Source of the DNA: Synergistales bacterium
Lineage (GTDB): Bacteria; Synergistota; Synergistia; Synergistales; Aminobacteriaceae
DNA length: 36,066 nucleotides
Direction: 5' to 3'
Assembly: GCA_025997955.1 (NCBI GenBank)
Contig: BNVH01000035.1
Coordinates: 1-36,066 of the forward strand
Shown here: positions 28,872 through 36,066 of the stretch, piece after piece
Layout of the letters: the number at the start of each line of letters is the position of its first letter
Numbering within the stretch: position 1 is the first letter of the stretch
Made by a program: the position numbers and the translations under genes
Notes under the pieces: generated by a model
Seen by the model: the letters and a program-made list of their open reading frames with translations, nothing else
Databases searched by the model: none
Told to the model about the DNA's origin: nothing

Positions 28872-30224
28872 ATGAGAAAGTTGTTGGCGGTTTTGTTGTT
28901 GGCGGGTTTGGCGCTCGGTATAGGCGGCGCGGCTTACGCGGCGGATGTTAAGCCGTATTTTACCCACTGGACATCGGCTATTTTGAGCGACGAGCGGACT
29001 TCTTTTGTGACCCCTGTTTACGAAACGGCGGCGTTTCAGCGTGTACAATTCTTTTTGGAACGAAACGCCGCGGCTACGGAGGCCGAAAGAAGGAGTGATA
29101 AGGCCGGTTCGTTTACCATAGTCAATGGTTCCTATGTTTACTGGGGCGAGAATAACGTCAGATATGATGTTGAGAATGGAAGGGTTGTCCGCGTCGGCGG
29201 ACAGACGGTAACGCCCTACACACAGGGCGCGTTTGACCTCTACCTTAGTGAATACGGCGAAGACTATTCGGATTTTATGCCCGGATTCAAAAACGCTTCC
29301 GGCGTAATTACTTGGCTCGACTTCCGAAGAAGCGCGTCCGAAACGGGATTGAATAACATATCGTACGCTTGGGTTTTGAACGCTGGCGAGTCCGGCGCCG
29401 GAAAATTCCCGGCTTTCACAACCACAAGTCAACAACTCAAGTCTCACGTACCCTACGTCAGCTTTAATGATGAGGACGAGAGCGGTTTTGTTTTCAGAGT
29501 AGCCGCCGCGGCCAATCCGGGAATTGCCGTAGGCGCGCCCAGAGCCCGGTACAGAGTAGATTTAAGAAAATATAATAGTGATAATAACCAAGTAGAAAGA
29601 ACGGCTCGCTACGACTGGAACAGTATCCCGGAGCTCAGGGACGTGACGAGGGTTGACGTCGAAATTCCGTTCAATCTCACGGCAGACGAATTAGTTATCG
29701 ACCGGGCTACTGTGCAAGTCCGCCTGCCTGGTTCGGACAATAACTATGCTGAACGCTATGGGTGGGATTTTATTTCCGCCGAGAAGGACGACGCGGGCGT
29801 CACGCTTCCAGCGGGACCCATCACGCTGAAGGTCGGAGAAGACCTGCCTATAGGCAATATAGTCTTTAAGGACGGTTATAGCTCTATAAATAGGAACGCT
29901 ATATATCCGTTCGCCATAGGAGACAGAGACATCCTTGTCGAGGACTGGGCAAACAGCGACGCAAACGGTTACAGCGGGGTGGTTCTGAGCGGTAAAAAGG
30001 CCGGAACGACCACGCTGTCTTTGGTCTATGTAGACAAAAACGGTCTGGACCCAAAAGATAGCAGTGGCGCATACGTGTATACATCTAACATAACCGTGAG
30101 AGTAGAAGGAAGTAGCGGAGGCGGAGGCAGTTCAGGTTCCAATTCAGGCGGCGGCGGTTGCGCCACGGGCTTCGGCGCGATGAGCTTGCTGCTCGCGGCT
30201 TGCTTCGCTTTCAAGAAGCGTTAA
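28872..30224 (+). CDS. Synerg-CTERM secreted surface protein 3
   Basis: A 450-residue exported protein with signal peptide MRKLLAVLLLAGLALGIGGAAYAA (cut likely after AYA). A long extracellular region shows no recognised domain. A stretch from about residue 310 (VTLPAGPITLKVGEDLPIG ... GVVLSGKKAGTTTLSLVYVDKNG) looks like an Ig-like beta-sandwich of the bacterial Big_2 kind. It ends with a Gly/Ser-rich linker and the sorting signal GGGGCATGFGAMSLLLAACFAFKKR. The body is unrelated to proteins 1 and 2, so the same leader and anchor have been joined to a different ectodomain. GCGAGAGGAGTGA precedes the ATG. Confidence 0.87.
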   Translation: MRKLLAVLLLAGLALGIGGAAYAADVKPYFTHWTSAILSDERTSFVTPVYETAAFQRVQFFLERNAAATEAERRSDKAGSFTIVNGSYVYWGENNVRYDVENGRVVRVGGQTVTPYTQGAFDLYLSEYGEDYSDFMPGFKNASGVITWLDFRRSASETGLNNISYAWVLNAGESGAGKFPAFTTTSQQLKSHVPYVSFNDEDESGFVFRVAAAANPGIAVGAPRARYRVDLRKYNSDNNQVERTARYDWNSIPELRDVTRVDVEIPFNLTADELVIDRATVQVRLPGSDNNYAERYGWDFISAEKDDAGVTLPAGPITLKVGEDLPIGNIVFKDGYSSINRNAIYPFAIGDRDILVEDWANSDANGYSGVVLSGKKAGTTTLSLVYVDKNGLDPKDSSGAYVYTSNITVRVEGSSGGGGSSGSNSGGGGCATGFGAMSLLLAACFAFKKR

Positions 30225-30250
30225 GCCAAGTTTTTCCGAGTCATTCTAAC

Positions 30251-30284
30251 GCCGCCAATTCAAATTGGCGGCTTTAAATATTTT
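30251..30284 (+). terminator. Terminator closing the cassette region
   Basis: GCCGCCAATT / AATTGGCGGC is a perfect 10-bp inverted repeat with a 2-base centre (realistically an 8-bp stem and 6-base loop). It is followed by TTTAAATATTTT. Confidence 0.75.
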
Positions 30285-30382
30285 CCATAAAACATAAAGA
30301 GAATGATAGAATAGTCTAAAGATAATTTTTTGTATTTACAAATTGCAAAATATAGACGAGAATAGTCAATGTATTTTCTTTA

Positions 30383-30416
30383 GTGGAGTAATGTTTTAGT
30401 TTTCTATTACTCTCAC
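30383..30416 (+). promoter_or_regulatory. Imperfect inverted repeat upstream of the flagellar operon
   Basis: GTGGAGTAAT and ATTACTCTCAC form an inverted repeat (AGTAAT/ATTACT perfect, GTG/CAC outside) around a 13-base centre. It lies 48 bp before flbD in an AT-rich leader where no convincing sigma70 or sigma28 promoter is seen. It could be an operator or a leader hairpin. Confidence 0.3.
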
Positions 30417-30463
30417 GATGGAAGATAATGGATTATTGAACAGAAAGTGAGAAAATTGTAAAA

Positions 30464-30682
30464 ATGATTGAAGTTCATCGTCTAAATGGCGAGCTTTTTT
30501 TGTTAAATTCTGATATGATTGAAACAGTGGACATTACGCCGGACACTGTAATTCGACTTGTAAACGGTCACCGTTATATAGTCAAAGAAAGCGGAGCCGC
30601 TATTGTCGAGGCCACGGTGAGATTCCGTAAGAACGCGGGTTATTCTTGTGTTCCGTTTGGAATCCCTCTTGAAGAAGATTGA
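30464..30682 (+). CDS. flbD: Flagellar FlbD/SwrD family protein
   Basis: A 72-residue small cytoplasmic protein. MIEVHRLNGELFLLNSDMIETVDITPDTVIRLVNGHRYIVKES is the family pattern. SwrD in Bacillus raises flagellar motor power, and the gene typically lies just upstream of motA/motB or fliL, as here. The ribosome binding site is weak (GAAAGTGAG). Confidence 0.9.
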   Translation: MIEVHRLNGELFLLNSDMIETVDITPDTVIRLVNGHRYIVKESGAAIVEATVRFRKNAGYSCVPFGIPLEED

Positions 30683-30721
30683 CGGCGTAAATTAATTTAA
30701 CTGGCCGAGGGGGCGCAGGCC

Positions 30722-31513
30722 TTGGATCTAACTACTGTAGTAGGGCTTCTCATGTCTTGGATTTTGGTTTTGGGAGCAATGTCTTTGGACGGAAATTTCG
30801 GTGCTTATGTTGACTTTCCTTCTATACTAATTACCGTCGGTGGGACTACCGGAGCTGTCATATGTTCTAATCCGGGCGATATCTTGAAGTCGTTTGGGGG
30901 CGCGACCAAGAGTGCGTTTTTCTCCAATGACCCAAATCTTTTGGGTATGGTTCAGACTCTCGTCAGCTTTGCTGAAAAGGCGAGACGCGAAGGGCTTTTG
31001 GCCCTTGAAGCCGATGTCGCGGAGCTTGAAGATGAATTTTTGCGAAAATCCATTCAGTTGGTCGTTGACGGCACGGATCCTGAGTTGGTTAAGGCTATTT
31101 TAGATACTGAAATAGGTATTCTTGAGTCTCGCCATTCATCCACAAAGGCCATTTACGACGCCATAGCCGAGTTGGGGCCAGCTTACGGAATGATAGGTAC
31201 CCTTATCGGCCTCATATCCATGTTGGGAAACCTCGCGGACGTCAGCGCCCTCGGGCCCGGTATGGCCGTCGCCCTTATTACGACTATGTACGGCTCGATG
31301 ATGGCCAACATGTTCGCCATCCCCATAGCTAAAAAACTCTCGGCTCGTTCTGCCAAAGAGGTTTTGTCAATGGAACTGATGGTCGAGGGTATTTTGGCCA
31401 TTCAGGCCGGTGAAAACCCGCGCATCGTTGAGGAAAAATTAAAGGTCTTCATGCCTCCGAAACTGAGGGCGGTCATGACCGAGCAGCAACAGCAAAAGGG
31501 GGCGGAGGGTTAA
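30722..31513 (+). CDS. motA: Flagellar motor stator protein MotA
   Basis: A 263-residue inner-membrane stator subunit that, with MotB, conducts ions and drives rotor torque. Four hydrophobic segments are visible (two near the N-terminus, two at about 150-205). The region LGPAYGMIGTLIGLISML with its conserved prolines and the cytoplasmic loop bearing charged residues are typical. The start is a TTG at 30722 with GAGGGGGCG upstream. MotB follows without a gap. Confidence 0.95.
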   Translation: MDLTTVVGLLMSWILVLGAMSLDGNFGAYVDFPSILITVGGTTGAVICSNPGDILKSFGGATKSAFFSNDPNLLGMVQTLVSFAEKARREGLLALEADVAELEDEFLRKSIQLVVDGTDPELVKAILDTEIGILESRHSSTKAIYDAIAELGPAYGMIGTLIGLISMLGNLADVSALGPGMAVALITTMYGSMMANMFAIPIAKKLSARSAKEVLSMELMVEGILAIQAGENPRIVEEKLKVFMPPKLRAVMTEQQQQKGAEG

Positions 31514-32239
31514 ATGGCGCGTAAAGAAAAGGCGCCTGAATCAGCGCCCGGCGCACCTCTTTATATGGCCACCTATGGGGATATGGTTACGCTCGTCCTG
31601 TGTTTTTTTGTGCTTCTTTTCGCCATGTCCTCTATAGACTCCCAGAAGTTTCAAAAGGCTCTTATATCTTTGAGGGGCTCTTTGGGTGTTCTTCGCGGAG
31701 GGGAGACCACAGAACAGACTACGGAGCCGAACACAAGCGGAGAAGATGGTAAAGCCGCCGGAGCTTCGCAGCGTTTGGAGCTTGATACTCAGCACGTGGC
31801 TTATACGGTTGACAGTTATCTGCGCAGCGAGGGTTTGGACAAGTCCATACAGGTGACCGTAAATCAGCGCGGTGTAATGGTCTCTATATCGGATCAGTTT
31901 CTTTTTGACAGCGGTAGCGCCGAGTTGAAAAACGACGGCAGGAGAGTGTTGTATAAAATAGCTACTTTAGTCAGAGACGAGGTTCCGGCTGTTTCGGTCG
32001 AGGGGCATACGGACGGTCTTCCTTTGCGCGGCGGTATATACCGTGATAACTGGGGTTTATCCTCGGCCCGAGCGGCTGTTGTGGCGTCCTATTTAGAGAG
32101 CGAGGGGAGAATCGCCCCGCAGAAGCTGCAGGCCGTGGGTTATTCCGGGTACCGCCCTGTGGTGCCTAACGACTCTTTCGAGCACAGGGCGCTTAATCGC
32201 AGAGTAGACCTTGTCTTTTTATCGCAATATCCAAAATAA
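31514..32239 (+). CDS. motB: Flagellar motor stator protein MotB
   Basis: A 241-residue partner of MotA. A single N-terminal membrane helix carries the ion-binding Asp23 in MATYGDMVTLVLCFFVLLFAMSS. A plug/linker region follows, then an OmpA-type peptidoglycan-binding domain with VEGHTDGLPL, NWGLSSARAAVVASYL and NRRVDLVFL. It begins directly after the motA stop. Confidence 0.95.
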   Translation: MARKEKAPESAPGAPLYMATYGDMVTLVLCFFVLLFAMSSIDSQKFQKALISLRGSLGVLRGGETTEQTTEPNTSGEDGKAAGASQRLELDTQHVAYTVDSYLRSEGLDKSIQVTVNQRGVMVSISDQFLFDSGSAELKNDGRRVLYKIATLVRDEVPAVSVEGHTDGLPLRGGIYRDNWGLSSARAAVVASYLESEGRIAPQKLQAVGYSGYRPVVPNDSFEHRALNRRVDLVFLSQYPK

Positions 32240-32271
32240 GCTAAATATAGAGAGGAATTGACCTTGACATT

Positions 32272-32727
32272 ATGAAAAGGGTTATTATTTTTGTCATAGT
32301 CGGATTAGTGACGTTCGGTATAGGCGGCGGGATGGGTTTTGTCGTAGGGCGATCTATGGCGCCGGAGGGTGGTGGCGCTGTTGGCGGTTCGAGCGCCAGA
32401 GTCATGGATACGCCGGGGCCTATTGTTTCGCTTGGGGAGTTTACGAGTAATTTAGCCGGATCTGGCAGGCATGTCATTACGTTTGGCCTGTCTTTGGAAG
32501 CCCTGAACGATCAAGCGGCCGCTACTGTCAGCGGAGTATGGCTTCCTCGCGTAAAAAACGCGGTTCTTCTTCTCGTCAAGGATAGAGTTTACGAGGATTT
32601 GACCAGCGCGGAAGGGGCTTTGGCTTTTTCGGAGGATATAAAGAAGACGCTGAACGCTCAGTTGCCGGATGTCAGAGGTGAAGTTCCGGTTGTGAGGGTT
32701 TTATTTGAGTCTTTCGTGCTACAATAA
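32272..32727 (+). CDS. fliL: Flagellar basal-body protein FliL
   Basis: A 151-residue bitopic membrane protein that surrounds and stabilises the stator. It has one N-terminal helix (IIFVIVGLVTFGIGGGMGFVVG), a Gly/Ser linker and a periplasmic domain containing GEFTSNLAGSGRHVITFGLSLEA and ending FESFVLQ, the usual FliL end. It sits between motB and fliM as in many flagellar operons. Confidence 0.92.
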   Translation: MKRVIIFVIVGLVTFGIGGGMGFVVGRSMAPEGGGAVGGSSARVMDTPGPIVSLGEFTSNLAGSGRHVITFGLSLEALNDQAAATVSGVWLPRVKNAVLLLVKDRVYEDLTSAEGALAFSEDIKKTLNAQLPDVRGEVPVVRVLFESFVLQ

Positions 32728-32792
32728 TTTAAGCAAATATTCAATTTTATTAACTATTTATTAACTTGGTTATTAAGGGTAGGTGAGAGTTT

Positions 32793-33815
32793 TTGACCCC
32801 TGATGTGTTGTCTCAAAGCGAGATTGATTCTTTGTTGAGCGCGTTGACAAGCGGCTCTATGGATTTGGACTCAATGCAAAAGGACGCCGGCGAGCGCAAG
32901 ATGAAGTCTTATGACTTCAAGCGTCCCGACAAATTTAGCAAAGATCAATTGCGTGCCATTCAGATGATACACGAAGCATTCGCGCGGCAGACGTCTACTG
33001 TCATGTCTACGTTGATTCGATCTATGGTTTCATGTGAAGTGGCTTCCGTTGACCAGTTGGCGTATGAGGAATTTGTAAATTCTCTCGTGCAGCCGACTGT
33101 TATAGCTATGCTTGAGATGTATCCGTTCAACGGAAACGCTCTGCTTGAGATCAATCCTAATTTGGTCTTCGCCATGATCGAAAGACTTCTTGGAGGAAAG
33201 GGCGAATTCAGCGGAAAGGCTCGTGAATTGACTGATATAGAAAAGACCGTCACAGAGCGAGTCCTGATGCGTATGTTGGAGTTGCTTGAGGACAGTTGGA
33301 GTACTGTTGTAGATGTGAGATTCCGCTTTGAGAGCATGGAGAGCAATCCGTTTTTTGTCCAGGTTTGCCCCCCGAGAGATATGGTTCTTCTTGTCATTAT
33401 GAAACTTCAAGTTGGAGAAGTAGAGGGGATGATCAGCCTCTGCATTCCGTATTTCCTTATGGAGCCCATAATTGATAAACTCTCATCTCAGCAGTGGTTT
33501 GTTTCGACAAGTCATAAGAGCGACCCGCTTGTCCGTGAAAACTTGCTTCATTCTCTTGACCACATCAGGATACCTATGTCGCTTGAGCTTGGACATACCA
33601 TACTCAGCCTTGCCGATGTCTATGAGCTCGAAGAAGGCGACGTTATTAAATTGGATGAAACTGTTGACAGCGATGTAGATGTCAGAGTCGGAAATTATAT
33701 TCGTTTCAAGGCCAAGCCTGGGACGGTGAACGGCGCTTTGGCCGTAGAGGTGACGGAAGTCCTTAACGTGGATTCCAATGCTGACACCTCAGGAACTAAT
33801 GAGGAGGAAAACTGA
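32793..33815 (+). CDS. fliM: Flagellar motor switch protein FliM
   Basis: A 340-residue C-ring component. The N-terminal CheY-P-binding segment LSQSEIDSLLSAL is present. The CheC-like middle domain (RPDKFSKDQLRAIQMIHEAFARQ, LLGGKGEFSGKARELTDIEKTV) precedes a C-terminal SpoA domain (IPMSLELGHTILSLADVYELEEGDVIKLD). The start is a TTG at 32793 with AGGTGAGAG upstream. Its stop overlaps the fliY start (TGATG). Confidence 0.96.
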   Translation: MTPDVLSQSEIDSLLSALTSGSMDLDSMQKDAGERKMKSYDFKRPDKFSKDQLRAIQMIHEAFARQTSTVMSTLIRSMVSCEVASVDQLAYEEFVNSLVQPTVIAMLEMYPFNGNALLEINPNLVFAMIERLLGGKGEFSGKARELTDIEKTVTERVLMRMLELLEDSWSTVVDVRFRFESMESNPFFVQVCPPRDMVLLVIMKLQVGEVEGMISLCIPYFLMEPIIDKLSSQQWFVSTSHKSDPLVRENLLHSLDHIRIPMSLELGHTILSLADVYELEEGDVIKLDETVDSDVDVRVGNYIRFKAKPGTVNGALAVEVTEVLNVDSNADTSGTNEEEN

Positions 33816-34921
33816 TGGATGACTTGCTGAGTACAGATGAAATAAGCGCGCTGCTCGGCGGAGGTGATTTGCCCGCGCCGCCGGATTTGCCGGCGGAGGA
33901 CTCTCAGGTTTTAGACGAGGTGGCGGGAGTTTTTGCGAGTTCCGAGAATAACGTGTTTGGCATGTTGGCCGGCAAGGATGTTCATGTCCGCGCGGGCGAG
34001 ACTGTTACCCTTTCTCAGACTGAGTTTAAGGAAAAATTTCCGGAGAGTCCTTTTGTTTTCAGGGCCGCTTTCGGAGGTTTTGATAGTATTCCTTTGGCGT
34101 TTGTAGTTGAAAAACGAGGCGCTTTGACCTTGGCTGACCTCATGATGGGCGGCACGGGCAACGACGCTCCTGAAGACGCCGGGGAAATTTACTTCAACGC
34201 CGCCCAAGAGGGACTGAGTCAGGTTGTAGGCTCGGCGTTTACAAGTCTGAGCGGGCTTCTGGGCGGGAAACGCCTCATGCCTGAGAATACTTCATCCGCT
34301 TTGGAGGCTGAGGAGTGGAAAGTTTTCCCCTCTCTCGGTGATGACGAAAAACTCTGGAGTACATCAACTGAAGTAGAAATAGAAGGCTTGACGCCGTTTT
34401 CCATGTGGGTGTCCATTCCTCTTGATTCGGCTAAGTCTATAGCTGAGGTTATTCATGGCGTCATGGGAACGAAAGAATCCGCAGCCGCGCAACAGCGTCA
34501 GGCAGCTCCGTCAGCCGCGCCGCAAATGGGCGCTCCCGCGGGCGGTGTTCCGTCATTCGCGTCTCCGCCTCCGTCTTCGTCAAGAGGAGCGCAACAGCCC
34601 GGACCTATGATAGACGTTCGCCCGGCGGAGTTCACGCCGCTTGTCTCAAAGGGTTCAACACCCGGCGCCAGCAAAATTGACCTGATAGCCGATATTCCGG
34701 TACGCGTCACAGTTGAGCTTGGCAAGACGAGAAAGAATGTTTCCGATATATTGGCTCTAACTACTGGCTCGGTTATTGAATTGGACAAGATGGCCGGAGA
34801 GGCGGTCGATGTCTTGGTCAACGGAAAACTGATAGCCAAGGGAGAGGTTGTCGTCATAGACGAAAACTTCGGTGTCAGGATCACTGAGGTTGTTGGAGCG
34901 ACGAAAGCCTACGCTATGTAG
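33815..34921 (+). CDS. fliY: Flagellar motor switch protein FliY (FliN-type C-terminus)
   Basis: 368 residues, far longer than FliN alone, so the FliY form. It begins LLSTDEISALLGGG, a CheY-P-binding-like N-terminus. A central CheC-like phosphatase-type domain follows, although the canonical catalytic E-xx-N pairs are not obvious. Then comes a Pro/Ala/Gln-rich linker (about 220-270) and a FliN SpoA domain (DIPVRVTVELGKTRKNVSDILALTTGSVIELDKMAGEAVDVLVNGKLIAKGEVVVIDENFGVRI). It overlaps fliM by one base, with GAGGAGG upstream. Confidence 0.93.
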   Translation: MDDLLSTDEISALLGGGDLPAPPDLPAEDSQVLDEVAGVFASSENNVFGMLAGKDVHVRAGETVTLSQTEFKEKFPESPFVFRAAFGGFDSIPLAFVVEKRGALTLADLMMGGTGNDAPEDAGEIYFNAAQEGLSQVVGSAFTSLSGLLGGKRLMPENTSSALEAEEWKVFPSLGDDEKLWSTSTEVEIEGLTPFSMWVSIPLDSAKSIAEVIHGVMGTKESAAAQQRQAAPSAAPQMGAPAGGVPSFASPPPSSSRGAQQPGPMIDVRPAEFTPLVSKGSTPGASKIDLIADIPVRVTVELGKTRKNVSDILALTTGSVIELDKMAGEAVDVLVNGKLIAKGEVVVIDENFGVRITEVVGATKAYAM

Positions 34922-34992
34922 AGATTTTTCTTACTATTTTTAATTTTTAATTTTTAATATTGCTTCTTTTAGGGTATCTTATTGATTGTTCA

Positions 34993-35001
34993 TGGTATAA
35001 T
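34993..35001 (+). promoter_or_regulatory. Extended -10 promoter before cheY
   Basis: TGGTATAAT (perfect TATAAT with TGn extension) lies about 87 bp upstream of cheY in the 166-bp gap after fliY. Upstream is a small TTTTTAA triplet repeat (about 34935-34956). It may give cheY independent expression. Confidence 0.45.
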
Positions 35002-35087
35002 GATGGGGAAAAATATTACAGGATGTGCGGAATTTTCAAGAGTTCCCGCGTCAGGCATAGAATCTTAGTTAAGCGAGGGGTTGCAGC

Positions 35088-35450
35088 ATGGGCAAAAAGG
35101 TTCTTATCGTGGATGACGCTGCCTTTATGCGTATGATGTTGAAGGATATTCTCACGAAAAACGATTTCGAGATCGTCGGAGAAGCGGAGAACGGAAAGCT
35201 TGGCGTGGCGGCTTATCAGAAGTTTAAGCCTGACATCGTTACGATGGATATAACCATGCCGGAGATGAATGGGATTGATGCCGTAAAAGCCATTAAGGCT
35301 TTGGATGCCAGCGCGAAGGTCGTCATGGTCTCAGCTATGGGTCAGCAGCCGATGGTTATTGAGGCTATCCAGGCAGGGGCCAATGATTTCATAGTGAAGC
35401 CTTTCCAGCCGGAGCGCGTTATTGAGGCTATTTCTAAAGTATTGGCTTAA
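35088..35450 (+). CDS. cheY: Chemotaxis response regulator CheY
   Basis: A single receiver domain of 120 residues. Acidic pocket Asp9/Asp10 (VLIVDD), phospho-acceptor Asp54 (VTMDITMPEMNG), Ser83 (VMVSAMGQ) and Lys105 (IVKPFQ) are all present. When phosphorylated it binds FliM/FliY to switch rotor direction. AGCGAGGGG precedes the ATG. Location inside the flagellar operon matches Thermotoga, Bacillus and other FliY-containing lineages. Confidence 0.95.
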   Translation: MGKKVLIVDDAAFMRMMLKDILTKNDFEIVGEAENGKLGVAAYQKFKPDIVTMDITMPEMNGIDAVKAIKALDASAKVVMVSAMGQQPMVIEAIQAGANDFIVKPFQPERVIEAISKVLA

Positions 35451-35507
35451 AATCTCAACTTGACTTTCACTTGACTTTTAGAGGATTGCCTTTGGGGAGT
35501 TGCTTAA

Positions 35508-35798
35508 ATTACGGGAGAGGTCAGTTTTGTTTCTTATGTAGCGCGCGCGGCTTTGGCTCTTATTGTGATGGCTATAGCGGCGGTTGTCTTTGTTCGTTTT
35601 GCCGGAAGCAGGGGCTGGGCAAAGCAGAATGATGCGCATGTGAAGATTATGGCATCCTTGCCTGTAGGTAAGGATGTTTTTTTTGTTTTGCGATGCGGGC
35701 CGGATGTTATCGCTCTGACTTCCGGGCATACGGGAACCCGCCTGATGGGCAGGTGGAAATATGAAGAATGGGCGAGTGGCGAGCATGACGTCACATAA
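35508..35798 (+). CDS. fliO: FliO-like flagellar export component
   Basis: A short protein with one N-terminal membrane helix (AALALIVMAIAAVVFVRFAG) and a small cytoplasmic domain (HVKIMASLPVGKDVFFVLRCGPDVIALTSGHTGTRL), the form of FliO/FliZ. FliO helps assemble the FliP ring. Its position between cheY and fliP supports this. No ATG is in frame before the helix. A TTG at 35553 would cut into it and has no ribosome site, whereas an ATT at 35508, eight bases after GGGGAG, keeps the whole helix. Start uncertain. Confidence 0.68.
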   Translation: MTGEVSFVSYVARAALALIVMAIAAVVFVRFAGSRGWAKQNDAHVKIMASLPVGKDVFFVLRCGPDVIALTSGHTGTRLMGRWKYEEWASGEHDVT

Positions 35799-36066
35799 CG
35801 CGCGGCTGGTGAGGTGTGGATTATTGTTGCGCCTTGCTATTTTGTTGTTGTTGTTTTTTTTCTTGTCGGTATTTTCCTCCGTAGCCTACGCAGCGCCCGC
35901 CGACGGCGCTTTGCGTATCCCCATACCGCTGTTGCAGCTTGGCATAGTCCCGGCGGACTCCCCGGAGGATGTAGCTATATCCCTACAGATTCTGGCTCTT
36001 ATGACGGTGTTGAGCCTTGCCCCTGCTATTTTGCTTATGCTGACGAGCTTTACGCGTATCGTGGTG
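35761..36066 (+). CDS. fliP: Flagellar type III export protein FliP (3' end outside window)
   Basis: The N-terminal 102 residues are present and the gene runs off the window end. After a signal-peptide-like helix (LLLRLAILLLLFFFLSVFSSVAYAA) comes the FliP hallmark LQILALMTVLSLAPAILLMLTSFTRIVV. FliP forms the export gate with FliQ and FliR. The ATG at 35761 has AGGTGG upstream and overlaps fliO by 38 bp; an ATG at 35785 is the alternative. Confidence 0.92.
   Translation, partial: MKNGRVASMTSHNARLVRCGLLLRLAILLLLFFFLSVFSSVAYAAPADGALRIPIPLLQLGIVPADSPEDVAISLQILALMTVLSLAPAILLMLTSFTRIVV

Larger units (their letters stand above)
26901..30224 (+). repeat. Cassette 3: nuclease - leader module - Synerg-CTERM protein
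   Basis: Third head-to-tail unit. The nuclease and leader module are conserved, but the surface-protein gene body is unrelated to those of cassettes 1 and 2 outside the CTERM tail. The conserved 3' flank (TAAGCCAAGTTTTTCCGAG...) continues to about 30250 and then ends at a different terminator. Confidence 0.82.

Overview
The window reads as chromosomal DNA of a flagellated member of the Synergistota. The best lineage marker is the C-terminus of three secreted proteins: a Gly-rich stretch, an invariant Cys, a Gly-Phe-Gly turn, a short hydrophobic segment and a terminal KKR. This matches the Synergist-CTERM (Synerg-CTERM) sorting signal. A CDC48/VAT-type double AAA ATPase, the yvcK-rapZ pair and the ylxM-ffh-rpsP-khpA-rimM-trmD-rplS order fit that placement. 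The species cannot be named from the sequence.

Layout. (1) 1-1137: a short FimB/FimE-like tyrosine recombinase behind two 30-bp palindromic sites. (2) 1138-4865, minus strand: DUF2442 protein, CoA-disulfide-reductase-like flavoprotein fused to rhodanese, C_GCAxxG_C_C redox protein, AI-2E-family membrane protein. (3) 4858-7524: nadK-recN. (4) 7493-8995: an unknown protein and a candidate type I toxin-antitoxin locus (27-residue peptide plus convergent antisense RNA). (5) 9104-10605, minus: stand-alone RapZ C-terminal domain coupled to yvcK. (6) 10740-15675: the ylxM-ffh-rpsP-khpA-rimM-trmD-rplS translation/SRP operon, ending in a membrane protein and a strong terminator. (7) 15666-17806, minus: AT-rich PBECR4-type protein behind a full-consensus promoter, then a PLP-dependent ornithine/lysine-type decarboxylase. 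(8) 17950-20079, minus: the CDC48-like ATPase. (9) 20160-30284: three tandem cassettes, described below. (10) 30464-36066: flagellar operon flbD-motA-motB-fliL-fliM-fliY-cheY-fliO-fliP (fliP cut by the window end).

The most unusual part is the triplicated region at 20.2-30.2 kb. Each cassette has (a) a ~535-residue AAA-ATPase-like/PD-(D/E)XK protein, (b) a 310-360 bp intergenic module conserved three times, and (c) a Synerg-CTERM secreted protein. The module holds a small ORF with its own ribosome binding site. In two modules that ORF runs through a perfect tandem array of the 7-bp unit GACAAGC (8 and 9 copies); the middle module keeps under 3. The repeat number sets the reading frame. The ORF is followed by one or two hairpins and a strong intrinsic terminator just before the surface-protein gene. 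A 7-bp slipped-strand array inside a leader ORF, followed by a terminator and a surface-protein gene, looks like a phase-variable attenuator, and it occurs three times in a row. This is inference from sequence architecture. The nuclease genes are mosaics of one another, so the array also appears to recombine.

No tRNA, rRNA or CRISPR array was seen.
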